From assembly GCA_003576695.1 (NCBI GenBank), contig QOZQ01000014.1, positions 1 through 64,000 of the forward strand: a stretch of DNA of 64,000 nt. Direction: 5' to 3'. A program made the translations under genes and the position numbers. Origin of the DNA: Taklimakanibacter lacteus. Lineage in GTDB: Bacteria; Pseudomonadota; Alphaproteobacteria; Rhizobiales; Aestuariivirgaceae. Under the pieces are notes generated by a model. The model saw only the letters and a list, made by a program, of their open reading frames with translations. It was not told the DNA's origin and did not search any database. Positions 42,910 to 51,102 of the stretch are shown here, piece after piece; positions within the stretch are counted from its first letter, which is position 1; each line of letters starts with the position of its first letter.

Positions 42910-44163
42910 TCAATCGAAGAACCAGCCCATGATCTTCATCGAGTGACGCTCGAACAACGGCTCTAGTTCGGCATCAATCGCGCGGGAATGTGCATCGTCC
43001 AGGACAAAAACTGCAGGGCCATAGGCTCTGCTTTCGATAAATTTGATGCGCGATCCAGTCGGCGGGTGCGATGAATCGACCCGCGATCTTTCCTTCTCAT
43101 TGGTACGCCGGATACGCTCCAACTCGCGCTCGGGTACACTTTTGACAAAAGCACCGAAGGCATGGATTAACGATCGGCCGTCGGTATCGCCACCATAGTA
43201 GACTCGATCGACGACGGCCCTCAGATTGCTGCCGAGGCCGAGCTTGTGTAGTGATTTCACAGCCGCTTGCTGCCCTGCGATTTTCGCTTCCAGGTGGTCG
43301 GCGAGATATTCGGCGCGCTGGCTGTCGAGATAGAGGAGGCTGGCCAGGAGCGTGCGCAAGGCTCCCGTCACGCCGCCGAGCAGACCCATCATGAAATGAA
43401 CAATGATCTCGAAGAAGCTTTGCGGGACCTGGTCCGTCGGATCCAGAAGATAGCACCAGCGATCAAGCGTCGCGACTCCACAAGCGACTACGGCGCCACG
43501 AGCTGGATCGTGGTTGGCGCGATGGGCCAGCTCATGCGCGACTAGGGACACGCGTTCCGTACTCGTGAGGCTGACCCAAAGGAGAAGTCCAATCGTCAGG
43601 ATTGGTGTCCGCGACAGACCGACTTCGGCCATGGATGCATTGAATTCGGGGGTAATCCTGATCCGTTCAACAGGTTCGATCGCAAGCTTCGCAGCTATCG
43701 CATCGGTCATTTCGAAGAGTTTTGGAAACTCGCCGCGGTCGAGGCAATCTTTTGGCAGCGAGCCCAACCGCGGGCGCAGGAACCAGGCGACCACGAGCAG
43801 GATGATGCCGCCTATGATGAAGAAGGCATGGGGCCAGCCCGAAATGAGAAGATAAAGCCCTGCAAGCCCGATCAGGAGCGTGAGGCCGACGATCACCGCA
43901 GAAAGAGCATAGGCGATCAGGGTCGACAGCGAAGTTCGCGGGCGGAGTTCGGCTTCCGTTGCCTGAGAGATACGTTTGAGCAGCCATTCCCCATGAATCT
44001 CACCAAGAACATCCATCTTCCGGTCGAGCAGTCCACGTGGCCCTTCCGAAATTTCGCTGATATTCCAACCGCAAACGTCGCACCACGGCCGAATTAGATC
44101 GTGAACAGGCACTTGCGCGCCGCAGTCATCGCAGCTTCGCCAGCGCTCATGCGTTCCGCTCAT
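42910..44163 (-). CDS. M48 family membrane metalloprotease with zinc ribbon
   Basis: The 417-residue protein starts at ATG 44163, after GGGGAGGGG. It has an N-terminal zinc-ribbon-like pair (Cys11, Cys14, Cys28, Cys31), two hydrophobic segments near residues 80-128, and the metal site HELAH at 210-214, with a likely third ligand in RAEYLADHLE near 290. This is an HtpX/M48 peptidase with an extra ribbon. Its substrate is unknown. By eye the gene uses more AT-rich codons than its neighbours, which may mean acquisition from elsewhere. It is divergent from the PHP gene. Confidence 0.88.
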   Translation of the reverse strand: MSGTHERWRSCDDCGAQVPVHDLIRPWCDVCGWNISEISEGPRGLLDRKMDVLGEIHGEWLLKRISQATEAELRPRTSLSTLIAYALSAVIVGLTLLIGLAGLYLLISGWPHAFFIIGGIILLVVAWFLRPRLGSLPKDCLDRGEFPKLFEMTDAIAAKLAIEPVERIRITPEFNASMAEVGLSRTPILTIGLLLWVSLTSTERVSLVAHELAHRANHDPARGAVVACGVATLDRWCYLLDPTDQVPQSFFEIIVHFMMGLLGGVTGALRTLLASLLYLDSQRAEYLADHLEAKIAGQQAAVKSLHKLGLGSNLRAVVDRVYYGGDTDGRSLIHAFGAFVKSVPERELERIRRTNEKERSRVDSSHPPTGSRIKFIESRAYGPAVFVLDDAHSRAIDAELEPLFERHSMKIMGWFFD

Positions 44164-44247
44164 GCGCCCCTCCCCCGACCGCCCTATTATGCATATTGAG
44201 CCTCCCTTGCGAATGGGATAGCGAGGATGTCCCATCCCGAGGCATCC

Positions 44248-45177
44248 ATGACCGATCTCTCCCCCTTCTCGCTCCCCGGCCGCTTCTGGCGCGGTAATCT
44301 GCACACGCATTCAACCCTGTCGGACGGGGCGCTCGCGCCCGACAAGGTCGTCCAGGCCTACAAGGATGCGGGCTACGACTTCATGATGCTGTCGGATCAT
44401 TTCATCGACCATTTTGGCTGGCCGGTCGCCGACACGAGGAGCTTCCGCTCCAACGACTTCACCACCATCATCGGGTCCGAATTGCACGCGCCGGAAACCT
44501 CGGCCGGCGAGCTCTGGCATATCGTGGCGGCCGGGCTGCCGCTCGACTTCGAGCCCTGTGCGCCGGAAGAGACCGGAGCCCAGGTCGCCCGCCGTGCCGC
44601 TGACGCCGGCGCCTTCATCGGCATCGCACACCCCGCCTGGTCGCAGCTCACCATCGAGGATGGGCGCGCCATCGATGTCGCCCATGCGGTCGAGATCTAC
44701 AACCACGGCTGCGCCGTCGAATGCGACCGCGGCGAAGGCTTCTACCTGCTCGACCAGTTGCTGAATGAAGGCAGGCGGCTCTCGGCCTTTGCCACCGATG
44801 ACGCGCATTTCCACCATGACGATCATTTCGGCGGCTGGGTGCATGTGAAGGCCGAGGCGAACGACCCCGACCTGCTGCTGGAAGCGCTGAAACAGGGGCA
44901 CTATTATTCGAGCCAGGGCCCGCTCATCCATGAAGTGTCGCTCGACCGCAAGGAGCTCAGCGTCACCTCATCGCCGGTCAACACCATTGTCGTGGTCTGC
45001 GGTCATTCGCGCACCGTCATGCGCATCGGCAAGTCCATCACCTCGGCGACGCTTGATCTCAGCAAGCTGGAAAGAGGCTGGCTCCTCAACAAGCAGAGCC
45101 CGTGGTTCCGCGCCGTCGTCATCGACCAGGCCGGCAAGCGCGCCTGGAGCAACCCGATCTGGAAAGATGATCTCTAG
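44248..45177 (+). CDS. PHP domain metal-dependent phosphoesterase
   Basis: The 309-residue protein starts at ATG 44248, 5 nt after GAGG; an upstream ATG at 44227 is less well placed. Its PHP metal-site motifs are NLHTHSTLSDG (His19 and His21), MLSDHF, IGIAHPAW and TDDAHFHHDD. The C-terminal part from about residue 215 is a beta-rich extension. PHP proteins hydrolyse phosphoesters; the substrate is not known. It is followed by an MFS transporter gene 27 bp downstream on the same strand. Confidence 0.9.
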   Translation: MTDLSPFSLPGRFWRGNLHTHSTLSDGALAPDKVVQAYKDAGYDFMMLSDHFIDHFGWPVADTRSFRSNDFTTIIGSELHAPETSAGELWHIVAAGLPLDFEPCAPEETGAQVARRAADAGAFIGIAHPAWSQLTIEDGRAIDVAHAVEIYNHGCAVECDRGEGFYLLDQLLNEGRRLSAFATDDAHFHHDDHFGGWVHVKAEANDPDLLLEALKQGHYYSSQGPLIHEVSLDRKELSVTSSPVNTIVVVCGHSRTVMRIGKSITSATLDLSKLERGWLLNKQSPWFRAVVIDQAGKRAWSNPIWKDDL

Positions 45178-45204
45178 GCATCGCCAGCCGATGCGCAATG
45201 CATA

Positions 45205-46386
45205 ATGCCATTGTGGCGCGTCATAACGGCTCTCGGCATCACCCAGATCATCGGCTGGGGCACCACCTATTATGCCCTGGGCGCGCTTTCGATCGACATC
45301 GCCGCCGAGCGTGGCTGGTCGAAACTCCTCATCTTCGGCGCCTTCTCGCTGGCCCTTCTGATCAGCGGCTTCATCTCGCGCGCCGCCGGGCGCGCCATCG
45401 ACATCCATGGCGGCAGGCGCGTGATGGCGGCGGGATCGGCTCTTGCCGCGCTCGGCTGCCTGATCCTCTCTTTCGCGACGCAACCATGGATCTATGTCTC
45501 GGGCTGGCTGGTGCTCGGTCCGGCGATGCGGCTCATTCTCTATGATGCCGCCTTTCCCTCGCTGGCCCAGGTGGCGCGCGAAAAATCGCGCCGCTCGATC
45601 TCCTATCTCACCCTCTTCGGCGGCCTTGCCTCCACCGTCTTCTGGCCGGTGTCGCATTATCTCTCGCAGGCGATCGGCTGGCAGAACACGTTCCTTGTCT
45701 ATGCCCTGCTGCATCTCGTGATCTGCCTGCCCTTTCATCTGCTCGCGCTCGGACGCGGCGACGAGCATCTGGCTCTCGAGGAGGATGGCGCCACAAAGCC
45801 CACAGTCACCCCCATCCTTTCCGGCCCCGACCGCAACCGCGCGATGATCGCCTTTGCCGCCGTCCTGGCCCTCAACGGCATTGTCTTCTCGTCGATCTCG
45901 GCCCATGTGGTGCCGCTTTTCGAAGGCTTGGGTTTCAACGCGGGCAGCGCGGTGCTGCTCGCGGCCCTCATCGGCCCTTCCCAGGTCGCGAGCCGCATCG
46001 GCGACATTCTCGCCGGCCACCATGTAAAGACCATGACGCTCGGCCTCATCGCCGTGGGCTTGCTGCCCCTGGCCCTCCTCATCTTCGCCGGCGGCAGCTT
46101 CGCGCTGTGGGCGGCACTCGTCTTTGCCCTGCTCTACGGCATGTCGAACGGCCTCATGTCGATCATCAAGGGCATCGTTCCCTTGAGCCTCTTCGGCCGC
46201 CAGGGCTATGGCCTCGTCCTCGGCACGCTCACCACGCCGCAGCTGATCCTCAACGCCATCGCCCCCACCCTGTTCGCTCTCGTCCTCGGCGAGGTCGGCC
46301 CGCAAAACGGGTTGCTGGTCGGCTTGTTCTTCGGCCTCGCTTCATTTGCAGCGATGCTCTGGCTTGCCCGCAAATATCCACGTTAA
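45205..46386 (+). CDS. MFS transporter
   Basis: The 393-residue protein has twelve hydrophobic segments and begins with LWRVITALGITQIIGWGTTY, the opening of a group of alphaproteobacterial MFS proteins. The loop DIHGGRRVMAAGS after helix 2 corresponds to the MFS loop 2-3 motif. The substrate cannot be predicted. It starts 27 bp after the PHP phosphoesterase gene, so the two may be co-transcribed. Confidence 0.9.
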   Translation: MPLWRVITALGITQIIGWGTTYYALGALSIDIAAERGWSKLLIFGAFSLALLISGFISRAAGRAIDIHGGRRVMAAGSALAALGCLILSFATQPWIYVSGWLVLGPAMRLILYDAAFPSLAQVAREKSRRSISYLTLFGGLASTVFWPVSHYLSQAIGWQNTFLVYALLHLVICLPFHLLALGRGDEHLALEEDGATKPTVTPILSGPDRNRAMIAFAAVLALNGIVFSSISAHVVPLFEGLGFNAGSAVLLAALIGPSQVASRIGDILAGHHVKTMTLGLIAVGLLPLALLIFAGGSFALWAALVFALLYGMSNGLMSIIKGIVPLSLFGRQGYGLVLGTLTTPQLILNAIAPTLFALVLGEVGPQNGLLVGLFFGLASFAAMLWLARKYPR

Positions 46387-46434
46387 ATCCCTAATCGCTC
46401 CATTACCCAAGACTGAGAGCTGAGACAGACCTTC

Positions 46435-46959
46435 TCACTTCTTGCCGAGGAACAGCTTCTCGCAATCGGCAAGGGCCGCCATGGCGACGCCGGCGCCGCC
46501 GATCGAATATCGCGCTTCGACCTTGTCCTTGCCGCCGCCGAGCAGGACTTCCGAACCCTTGGCGATGCTAGCGATGAATTTGCGTCCACGCCGGACATCC
46601 GGCAGGACCAGCAGCATCAGATCCTTGACGCGCTGCACATGGGTGAATTTCCACGCCACTTTCTGGTCGACACGCAGCACGAGCCTGTCCGCATAGCCAT
46701 TGCCGAAGGACCAGGCTCTGTCGCTGAAATTGACCCTGATCAATGTTTCGGCGACCTCGATGCTGAAGGCCTGCGTGTCCGTCTTCGCCTCGGCGATGCA
46801 CCATTTCTCGCCGCCCTCGGTTTCCCAGCTGCGCACCTGCCAGTCCCTATAGGAGATGAGCGTTTCACGGACCTCGCAATGGGCGACGGAGGAAGGAGCG
46901 AGCAGCGCGGCCCACCAGACGGCTCCCATACGCATCGCCAGGCTGGATGTTCTGGCCAT
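46435..46959 (-). CDS. Hypothetical exported protein
   Basis: The 174-residue protein has an N-terminal signal-like region (about residues 1-26, MGAVWWAALLAPSSVAHCEV). A beta-rich mature part follows with YRDWQVRSWETEGGEKWCIA, then further strands and a conserved Cys near the C-terminus (ADCEKLFLG). The W..WC arrangement resembles the invasion-associated locus B (IalB) family, but the similarity is weak and I do not assign it. It is divergent from fumC, with 98 bp between the starts. Confidence 0.75.
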   Translation of the reverse strand: MARTSSLAMRMGAVWWAALLAPSSVAHCEVRETLISYRDWQVRSWETEGGEKWCIAEAKTDTQAFSIEVAETLIRVNFSDRAWSFGNGYADRLVLRVDQKVAWKFTHVQRVKDLMLLVLPDVRRGRKFIASIAKGSEVLLGGGKDKVEARYSIGGAGVAMAALADCEKLFLGKK

Positions 46960-46985
46960 TGCTCATGCCCCCTTCAGCAATCCAT

Positions 46986-47010
46986 GCGGCTGCTCCGATC
47001 TAGCAGCCGC
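46986..47010. promoter_or_regulatory. Inverted repeat between fumC and the divergent gene
   Basis: GCGGCTGCT and AGCAGCCGC are perfect 9-bp arms around CCGATCT. The element lies 48 bp before the fumC start and 27 bp before the start of the divergent gene; it could be an operator or a hairpin. Confidence 0.45.
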
Positions 47011-47057
47011 CGGGAACCCATGCTAGACCGCCCACGCAATCCACAAGGCAGGACCAG

Positions 47058-48449
47058 ATGAGCAAGACCCGCACCGAGACCGACACTTTTGGCCCCATAG
47101 AGGTCAGGGCCGACCGCTATTGGGGGGCCCAGGCGGAGCGGTCTCTGGGCAATTTCAAGATCGGCTGGGAGAAGCAGCCGAAGCCCGTCATCAGGGCGCT
47201 CGGCATCGTCAAGCTCGCCGCGGCGGAAGTGAACATGTCGCTGGGCAAGCTCGACCGCAAGATCGGCAAGACCATTGTCGCCGCCGCCCGCGAGGTCGTG
47301 GACGGCAAGCTCGACGAGCATTTCCCTCTCGCTGTCTGGCAGACGGGCTCCGGCACCCAGTCCAACATGAATGCCAATGAGGTGATCTCCAACCGCGCCA
47401 TCGAGATGCTGGGCGGCACGCTGGGCTCGAAATCACCGGTACATCCGAACGACCATGTCAATATGAGCCAGTCGTCGAACGACACCTACCCGACCGCCAT
47501 GCATATCGCCTGCGCCGAGCAGATCCACCACGATTTGCTCCCGGCGCTGCGTCACCTGCACAAGGCGCTCAACAAGAAGGCGAAGCTCTGGGCCAGGATC
47601 ATCAAGATCGGTCGCACCCACACCCAGGATGCGACGCCCCTCACGCTCGGCCAGGAATTCTCCGGCTATGCCCAGCAGGTGAAGAACGGCATTGCCCGCA
47701 TCGAAGAGACGATGCCGGCGCTGATGGAGCTCGCCCAGGGCGGCACCGCGGTCGGCACCGGCCTCAACGCGCCCAAGGGCTTCGACAGGAAGGTCGCGGC
47801 GCGCATTGCCGCCATCACCGGGCTTCCCTTCACCTCCGCCCCCAACAAGTTCGAAGCGCTCGCCGCCCATGACGCGATGGTGATGAGCCATGGCGCCATC
47901 AATACGGTGGCGGCCTCGCTGTTCAAGATCGCCAACGACATCCGCTTCCTGGGCTCCGGTCCCCGCTCAGGGCTAGGCGAGCTGTCGCTGCCCGAGAACG
48001 AGCCCGGCTCATCGATCATGCCGGGCAAGGTCAATCCGACCCAGTGCGAGGCGCTGACCATGGTCTGCACCCAGGTCTTCGGCAACCAGGCGACCATCAC
48101 CTTTGCCGGCAGCCAGGGCCATTTCGAGCTCAATGTGTTCAACCCGGTGATGGCCTATAATTTCCTGCAGTCGGTCCGCCTTCTCGCCGACGCCGCCGTG
48201 AGCTTCACCGATCACTGCGTTGCGGGCATCATCGCGCGCGAGGACAATATCAAGGCGGCGCTCGACCGCTCCTTGATGCTGGTGACGGCGCTTGCCCCCA
48301 AGATCGGCTATGACCGGGCGGCCGAGATCGCCAAGACAGCGCATAAGCGCGGTACCACCTTGCGCGAGGAAGCCTTGCGCCTCAAATATGTGACGGCCGA
48401 GGAATTCGACAGCATCGTGCGGCCGGAGGACATGATCGGCCCCAAATGA
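47058..48449 (+). CDS. fumC: Class II fumarate hydratase
   Basis: The 463-residue, iron-independent enzyme interconverts fumarate and malate in the citric acid cycle. [20 protein letters not shown] at the N-terminus, [15 protein letters not shown] near 96 and the lyase signature [14 protein letters not shown] near 317 are intact. GGCAGGA precedes the ATG. Its stop overlaps the start of the DUF4169 gene (ATGA); the order fumC-DUF4169-RHH recurs in Rhizobiales as far as I recall. Confidence 0.98.
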   Translation: MSKTRTETDTFGPIEVRADRYWGAQAERSLGNFKIGWEKQPKPVIRALGIVKLAAAEVNMSLGKLDRKIGKTIVAAAREVVDGKLDEHFPLAVWQTGSGTQSNMNANEVISNRAIEMLGGTLGSKSPVHPNDHVNMSQSSNDTYPTAMHIACAEQIHHDLLPALRHLHKALNKKAKLWARIIKIGRTHTQDATPLTLGQEFSGYAQQVKNGIARIEETMPALMELAQGGTAVGTGLNAPKGFDRKVAARIAAITGLPFTSAPNKFEALAAHDAMVMSHGAINTVAASLFKIANDIRFLGSGPRSGLGELSLPENEPGSSIMPGKVNPTQCEALTMVCTQVFGNQATITFAGSQGHFELNVFNPVMAYNFLQSVRLLADAAVSFTDHCVAGIIAREDNIKAALDRSLMLVTALAPKIGYDRAAEIAKTAHKRGTTLREEALRLKYVTAEEFDSIVRPEDMIGPK

Positions 48450-48622
48450 GCGAGATCGTCAATCTCAAGCGCCACCGCAAGCGCCTGGCGCGGGCGGAAA
48501 AGGAGACCCAGGCGGAGGCCAACCGTCGCCAGTTCGGCCGCTCGAGGCTCGAACGCGAAAAGCAGGAAGCGGAAGCCAGGCGCGCCGGGCAGCACCTGGA
48601 CAATCACAAGCGCGAGACCTGA
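48446..48622 (+). CDS. DUF4169 family protein
   Basis: This 58-residue, strongly basic and helical protein ([20 protein letters not shown], then Arg/Glu/Ala-rich sequence) overlaps the fumC stop by 4 nt. Its own stop overlaps the next ATG (TGATG). It matches the short DUF4169 family found beside fumC and an RHH gene in alphaproteobacteria. The function is unknown; the charged helix suggests binding to nucleic acid or protein. Confidence 0.85.
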   Translation: MSEIVNLKRHRKRLARAEKETQAEANRRQFGRSRLEREKQEAEARRAGQHLDNHKRET

Positions 48623-48843
48623 TGCCCAAGGAGTTCAAGCGCTCGCTCACCATTTCGGGGCATCGCACCTCGCTCTCGCTCGAGCCTGAATTCTGGACCG
48701 TGTTGAAGGACGCCGCCAAGACCGAGCACAAGTCGCTGGCCGCCCTCGTGGGCGAGATCGACCGAGGCCGGGGCGACCGCAACCTCTCGAGCGCCCTCAG
48801 AGTCTGGGTGCTGAACCGCCTTACCCGCCCACCATCAATTTGA
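48622..48843 (+). CDS. Ribbon-helix-helix domain protein
   Basis: The 73-residue protein has an N-terminal strand (KRSLTISGHRTSLSLEPEFW), then two helices (VLKDAAKTEHKSLAALVGEI and NLSSALRVWVLNRL). This is the RHH_4 fold of small DNA-binding proteins. It is translationally coupled to the DUF4169 gene and so to fumC. Its target is unknown; autoregulation of the operon is possible. Confidence 0.9.
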   Translation: MPKEFKRSLTISGHRTSLSLEPEFWTVLKDAAKTEHKSLAALVGEIDRGRGDRNLSSALRVWVLNRLTRPPSI

Positions 48844-48893
48844 CGACCTCGTCATGGTTCGTCTCGGCGATCCGGCGCTCACCCGCCGGCGCT

Positions 48894-49799
48894 CTATGGC
48901 AGCTGTGCAATATTTTTAAGCAACCAGGCGCGAAACGATTCCGCTTTCGTGTTGCGCTCTCTTTCGGGGCTGACCAGATAGAACCGAAAGACGGGCCGGA
49001 TGCCACGTTCCTCGCCAAACGGGCAACAGAGCTCGCCGGTAGCAAGCTCGCGCCCGATATGGGCGCGATGCACCAGCGAGAGTCCCTGGCCATCGATCGC
49101 GGCTCTGATGGCGAGCGCCTCGAAGGAGACGCTGGTGCGTCGACGGCGCTTGCCCGCCTCCATCCCGTTCAGCCTGAGCCAATTGTCCCAGCTTGGCACG
49201 TTGGGATCTTCGATCGGCCACTCGACATCGAAGACCGGCAGATCGCGCCATGTGTCGTCGCGAAACACGCCTGTCGCCGCGAGCGCGGGCGCGCAGACCA
49301 CGACATAAAGATCATCCAGCAGAAGCTGCGAATGGCAGCCCTCATACACGCCCAGCCCCTGGCGTACCGCGAAGTCGACAGCCTCGACCTCGAAATCCAC
49401 CAGATGGTTTGACGCCAGAACCCGCACCTCGGTCTGCGGAAACTCGGCATTGAACTGCGCCAGCAGCGGCAGCAGGCATTGCTCAGCAAAGGTTGTCGTC
49501 GTGCTGATCGTCAGCGCGCGCCCGCTGCGCGTCCGGTCGAGATCGGCGACGCCCTTGGCGATGATCCTAAGCGCCTCATCGACCTTCTGCGCCAGGGCTC
49601 TGCCATCCTCGGTGAGCAGCACTTTGCGGGTGAGGCGCTCGAACAAGCGCACCCCAAGCAAAGTCTCGAGCGCACGTACCCGCTGGCTGACGGCGGCCGG
49701 GGTGACATGCAGATCCGCCGCCGCGGCCTGGAAGCTCAGATGCTTCGCGGCGGAATGGAAATATCTGAGATGGTCAAGCGGCGGCAGACGGAGGGCCAT
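48894..49799 (-). CDS. LysR family transcriptional regulator (GcvA-like)
   Basis: The 301-residue regulator has an N-terminal winged helix (LRYFHSAAKHLSFQAAAADL, then HVTPAAVSQRVRALE) and a substrate-binding domain opened by LTISTTTTFAEQCLLPLLAQ. It resembles GcvA-type LysR proteins. It is divergent from the CmcJ-like gene, with 104 bp between the starts, which makes that pair and the GFA gene its likely targets. The effector is unknown. Confidence 0.92.
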   Translation of the reverse strand: MALRLPPLDHLRYFHSAAKHLSFQAAAADLHVTPAAVSQRVRALETLLGVRLFERLTRKVLLTEDGRALAQKVDEALRIIAKGVADLDRTRSGRALTISTTTTFAEQCLLPLLAQFNAEFPQTEVRVLASNHLVDFEVEAVDFAVRQGLGVYEGCHSQLLLDDLYVVVCAPALAATGVFRDDTWRDLPVFDVEWPIEDPNVPSWDNWLRLNGMEAGKRRRRTSVSFEALAIRAAIDGQGLSLVHRAHIGRELATGELCCPFGEERGIRPVFRFYLVSPERERNTKAESFRAWLLKNIAQLP

Positions 49800-49903
49800 G
49801 GCTCATGAAATAGTTTTTCTTATCTGTCGTCAATGAAATGATCGCTTGTCCACTCTGTCCCGCGCAGGCAAATTTCCCATGAAACTGCGGAAAGATATAA
49901 GAA
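49800..49903. promoter_or_regulatory. Divergent promoter region, LysR / CmcJ-like
   Basis: The spacer is AT-rich compared with the flanking genes. It contains a 13-bp interrupted dyad GAAA-TAGTT-TTTC at 49807-49819 and three (C/A)ATGAAA motifs, which are candidates for LysR binding. No clear -35/-10 pair could be chosen. Confidence 0.35.
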
Positions 49904-50707
49904 ATGACCGACACGACCGGATCCCTGAACTTCCTGTCCCCTGGTACAGAAAAGCCAGCCTTCATCGTTCAACCCCTGGGCACGCCTTCGGTTCGCAAAG
50001 GCGAGTATCAGGCCGTAAGCGTGCCGATCAGCGATGGCAGGCTTGCGCGACAGCCCTTCGCCCTCGACCGGAATGGCTTCGCGCTGCTCGCCCAGCCGAC
50101 ATCCCTTGCCGCCTTCGACAATGACGATGCCATAGCCGAGACCTACTATCCGGAGATCAGAAGCCTCGTCGGCTCCCTTCTCGGTCCGGCCGAAGTGCAT
50201 GTCATCGATCACACGATCAGGACGAGCGAGACCGGCGCCAAGTCGCGTGGCGTCGTCACCCATGTCCATAATGACTACACGCGCAAATCCTGTGTGGCGC
50301 ATGCTGTCCGCCTCACCGGCAACCCGGACATCGAGCGTGACACGCGCATCGTCCAGCTCAACATATGGCGGCCCTTGTCAGATCCCGTCCTTGTCGCGCC
50401 GCTTGCCATTGCCGACGCCTCGACGATCGCGCCGGCCGACCTCATCGCCTGCGACATCGTCTATCCCGATCGGGTCGGCGAGATCTATGAGTTGCGTCAT
50501 CATCCCCGCCAGCGCTGGTACTATTTCCCCAAGATGAGGCCCTTCGAGGCGCTGGTCTTCAAGGGATATGATTCGGGTCTGGACGCCGCCGCGCGTTTCA
50601 CGCCGCACACGTCATTCGCACATCCCGAGACCAGGCCCGATGACCCGCCGCGGCGCAGCATCGAGGTCCGGACCATCTCGTTCCTGCCGAAGGAGACCGT
50701 GCAATGA
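49904..50707 (+). CDS. CmcJ/NvfI family oxidoreductase-like protein
   Basis: The 267-residue protein matches the CmcJ/NvfI group. It has an N-terminal SLNFLSPGTEKPAF, VVTHVHNDYT with His120, His122 and Asp124 as likely metal ligands, VQLNIWRPLSDPV, and later HHPRQRWYYFPKM and PHTSFAHPE. Named members act in antibiotic or fungal metabolite biosynthesis, but most bacterial relatives are untested. It is coupled to the GFA gene by a 4-nt overlap and is divergent from a LysR regulator. Confidence 0.85.
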   Translation: MTDTTGSLNFLSPGTEKPAFIVQPLGTPSVRKGEYQAVSVPISDGRLARQPFALDRNGFALLAQPTSLAAFDNDDAIAETYYPEIRSLVGSLLGPAEVHVIDHTIRTSETGAKSRGVVTHVHNDYTRKSCVAHAVRLTGNPDIERDTRIVQLNIWRPLSDPVLVAPLAIADASTIAPADLIACDIVYPDRVGEIYELRHHPRQRWYYFPKMRPFEALVFKGYDSGLDAAARFTPHTSFAHPETRPDDPPRRSIEVRTISFLPKETVQ

Positions 50708-51102
50708 CCGCGGTAAAGACGGGCGGGTGCCTGTGCGGCAGCATCACCTATCGCATCAGCGGCCCTTTGCGCCCGATCGTGGCATGCCACTGCAATCAAT
50801 GCCGCAAGACCAGCGGGCATTATGTGGCGGCAACCCAGTGCCGGTCTTCGGACCTCGCTATATCCGGTTCGACGCTGACCTGGTTCAGATCATCCGAGGC
50901 CGCCGAGCGCGGCTTCTGCGGCCGCTGCGGCAGCAACCTGTTCTGGCGGCGTTTCGCCAGCGAGTTCACCTCTATCTTCGCGGGAACGCTCGACGGCGAC
51001 ACGGAGCTTGCCATGACATCGCAGATCCACACCGACTCGAAGGGCGATTACTACGCCCTCCCCGAGATTCCGGTGATCGCGCAGAACTCGCTTCGCTATT
51101 AG
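50704..51102 (+). CDS. GFA family (CENP-V/GFA fold) protein
   Basis: The 132-residue zinc protein has the GFA cysteine pattern: Cys9 and Cys11 in GGCLCG, Cys28, Cys30 and Cys33 in CHCNQC, and Cys72 and Cys75 in FCGRCGS. The name comes from glutathione-dependent formaldehyde activation, which is proven for few members. Its ATG overlaps the stop of the CmcJ-like gene. Its stop directly abuts the stop of the convergent AsmA gene. Confidence 0.93.
   Translation: MTAVKTGGCLCGSITYRISGPLRPIVACHCNQCRKTSGHYVAATQCRSSDLAISGSTLTWFRSSEAAERGFCGRCGSNLFWRRFASEFTSIFAGTLDGDTELAMTSQIHTDSKGDYYALPEIPVIAQNSLRY

Noticed and set aside
45608-46305. Minus-strand frames opposite the MFS gene
   Set aside because: Shadow frames with unusual Arg, Asp and Gly content and no domain match, wholly inside a clear transporter gene.
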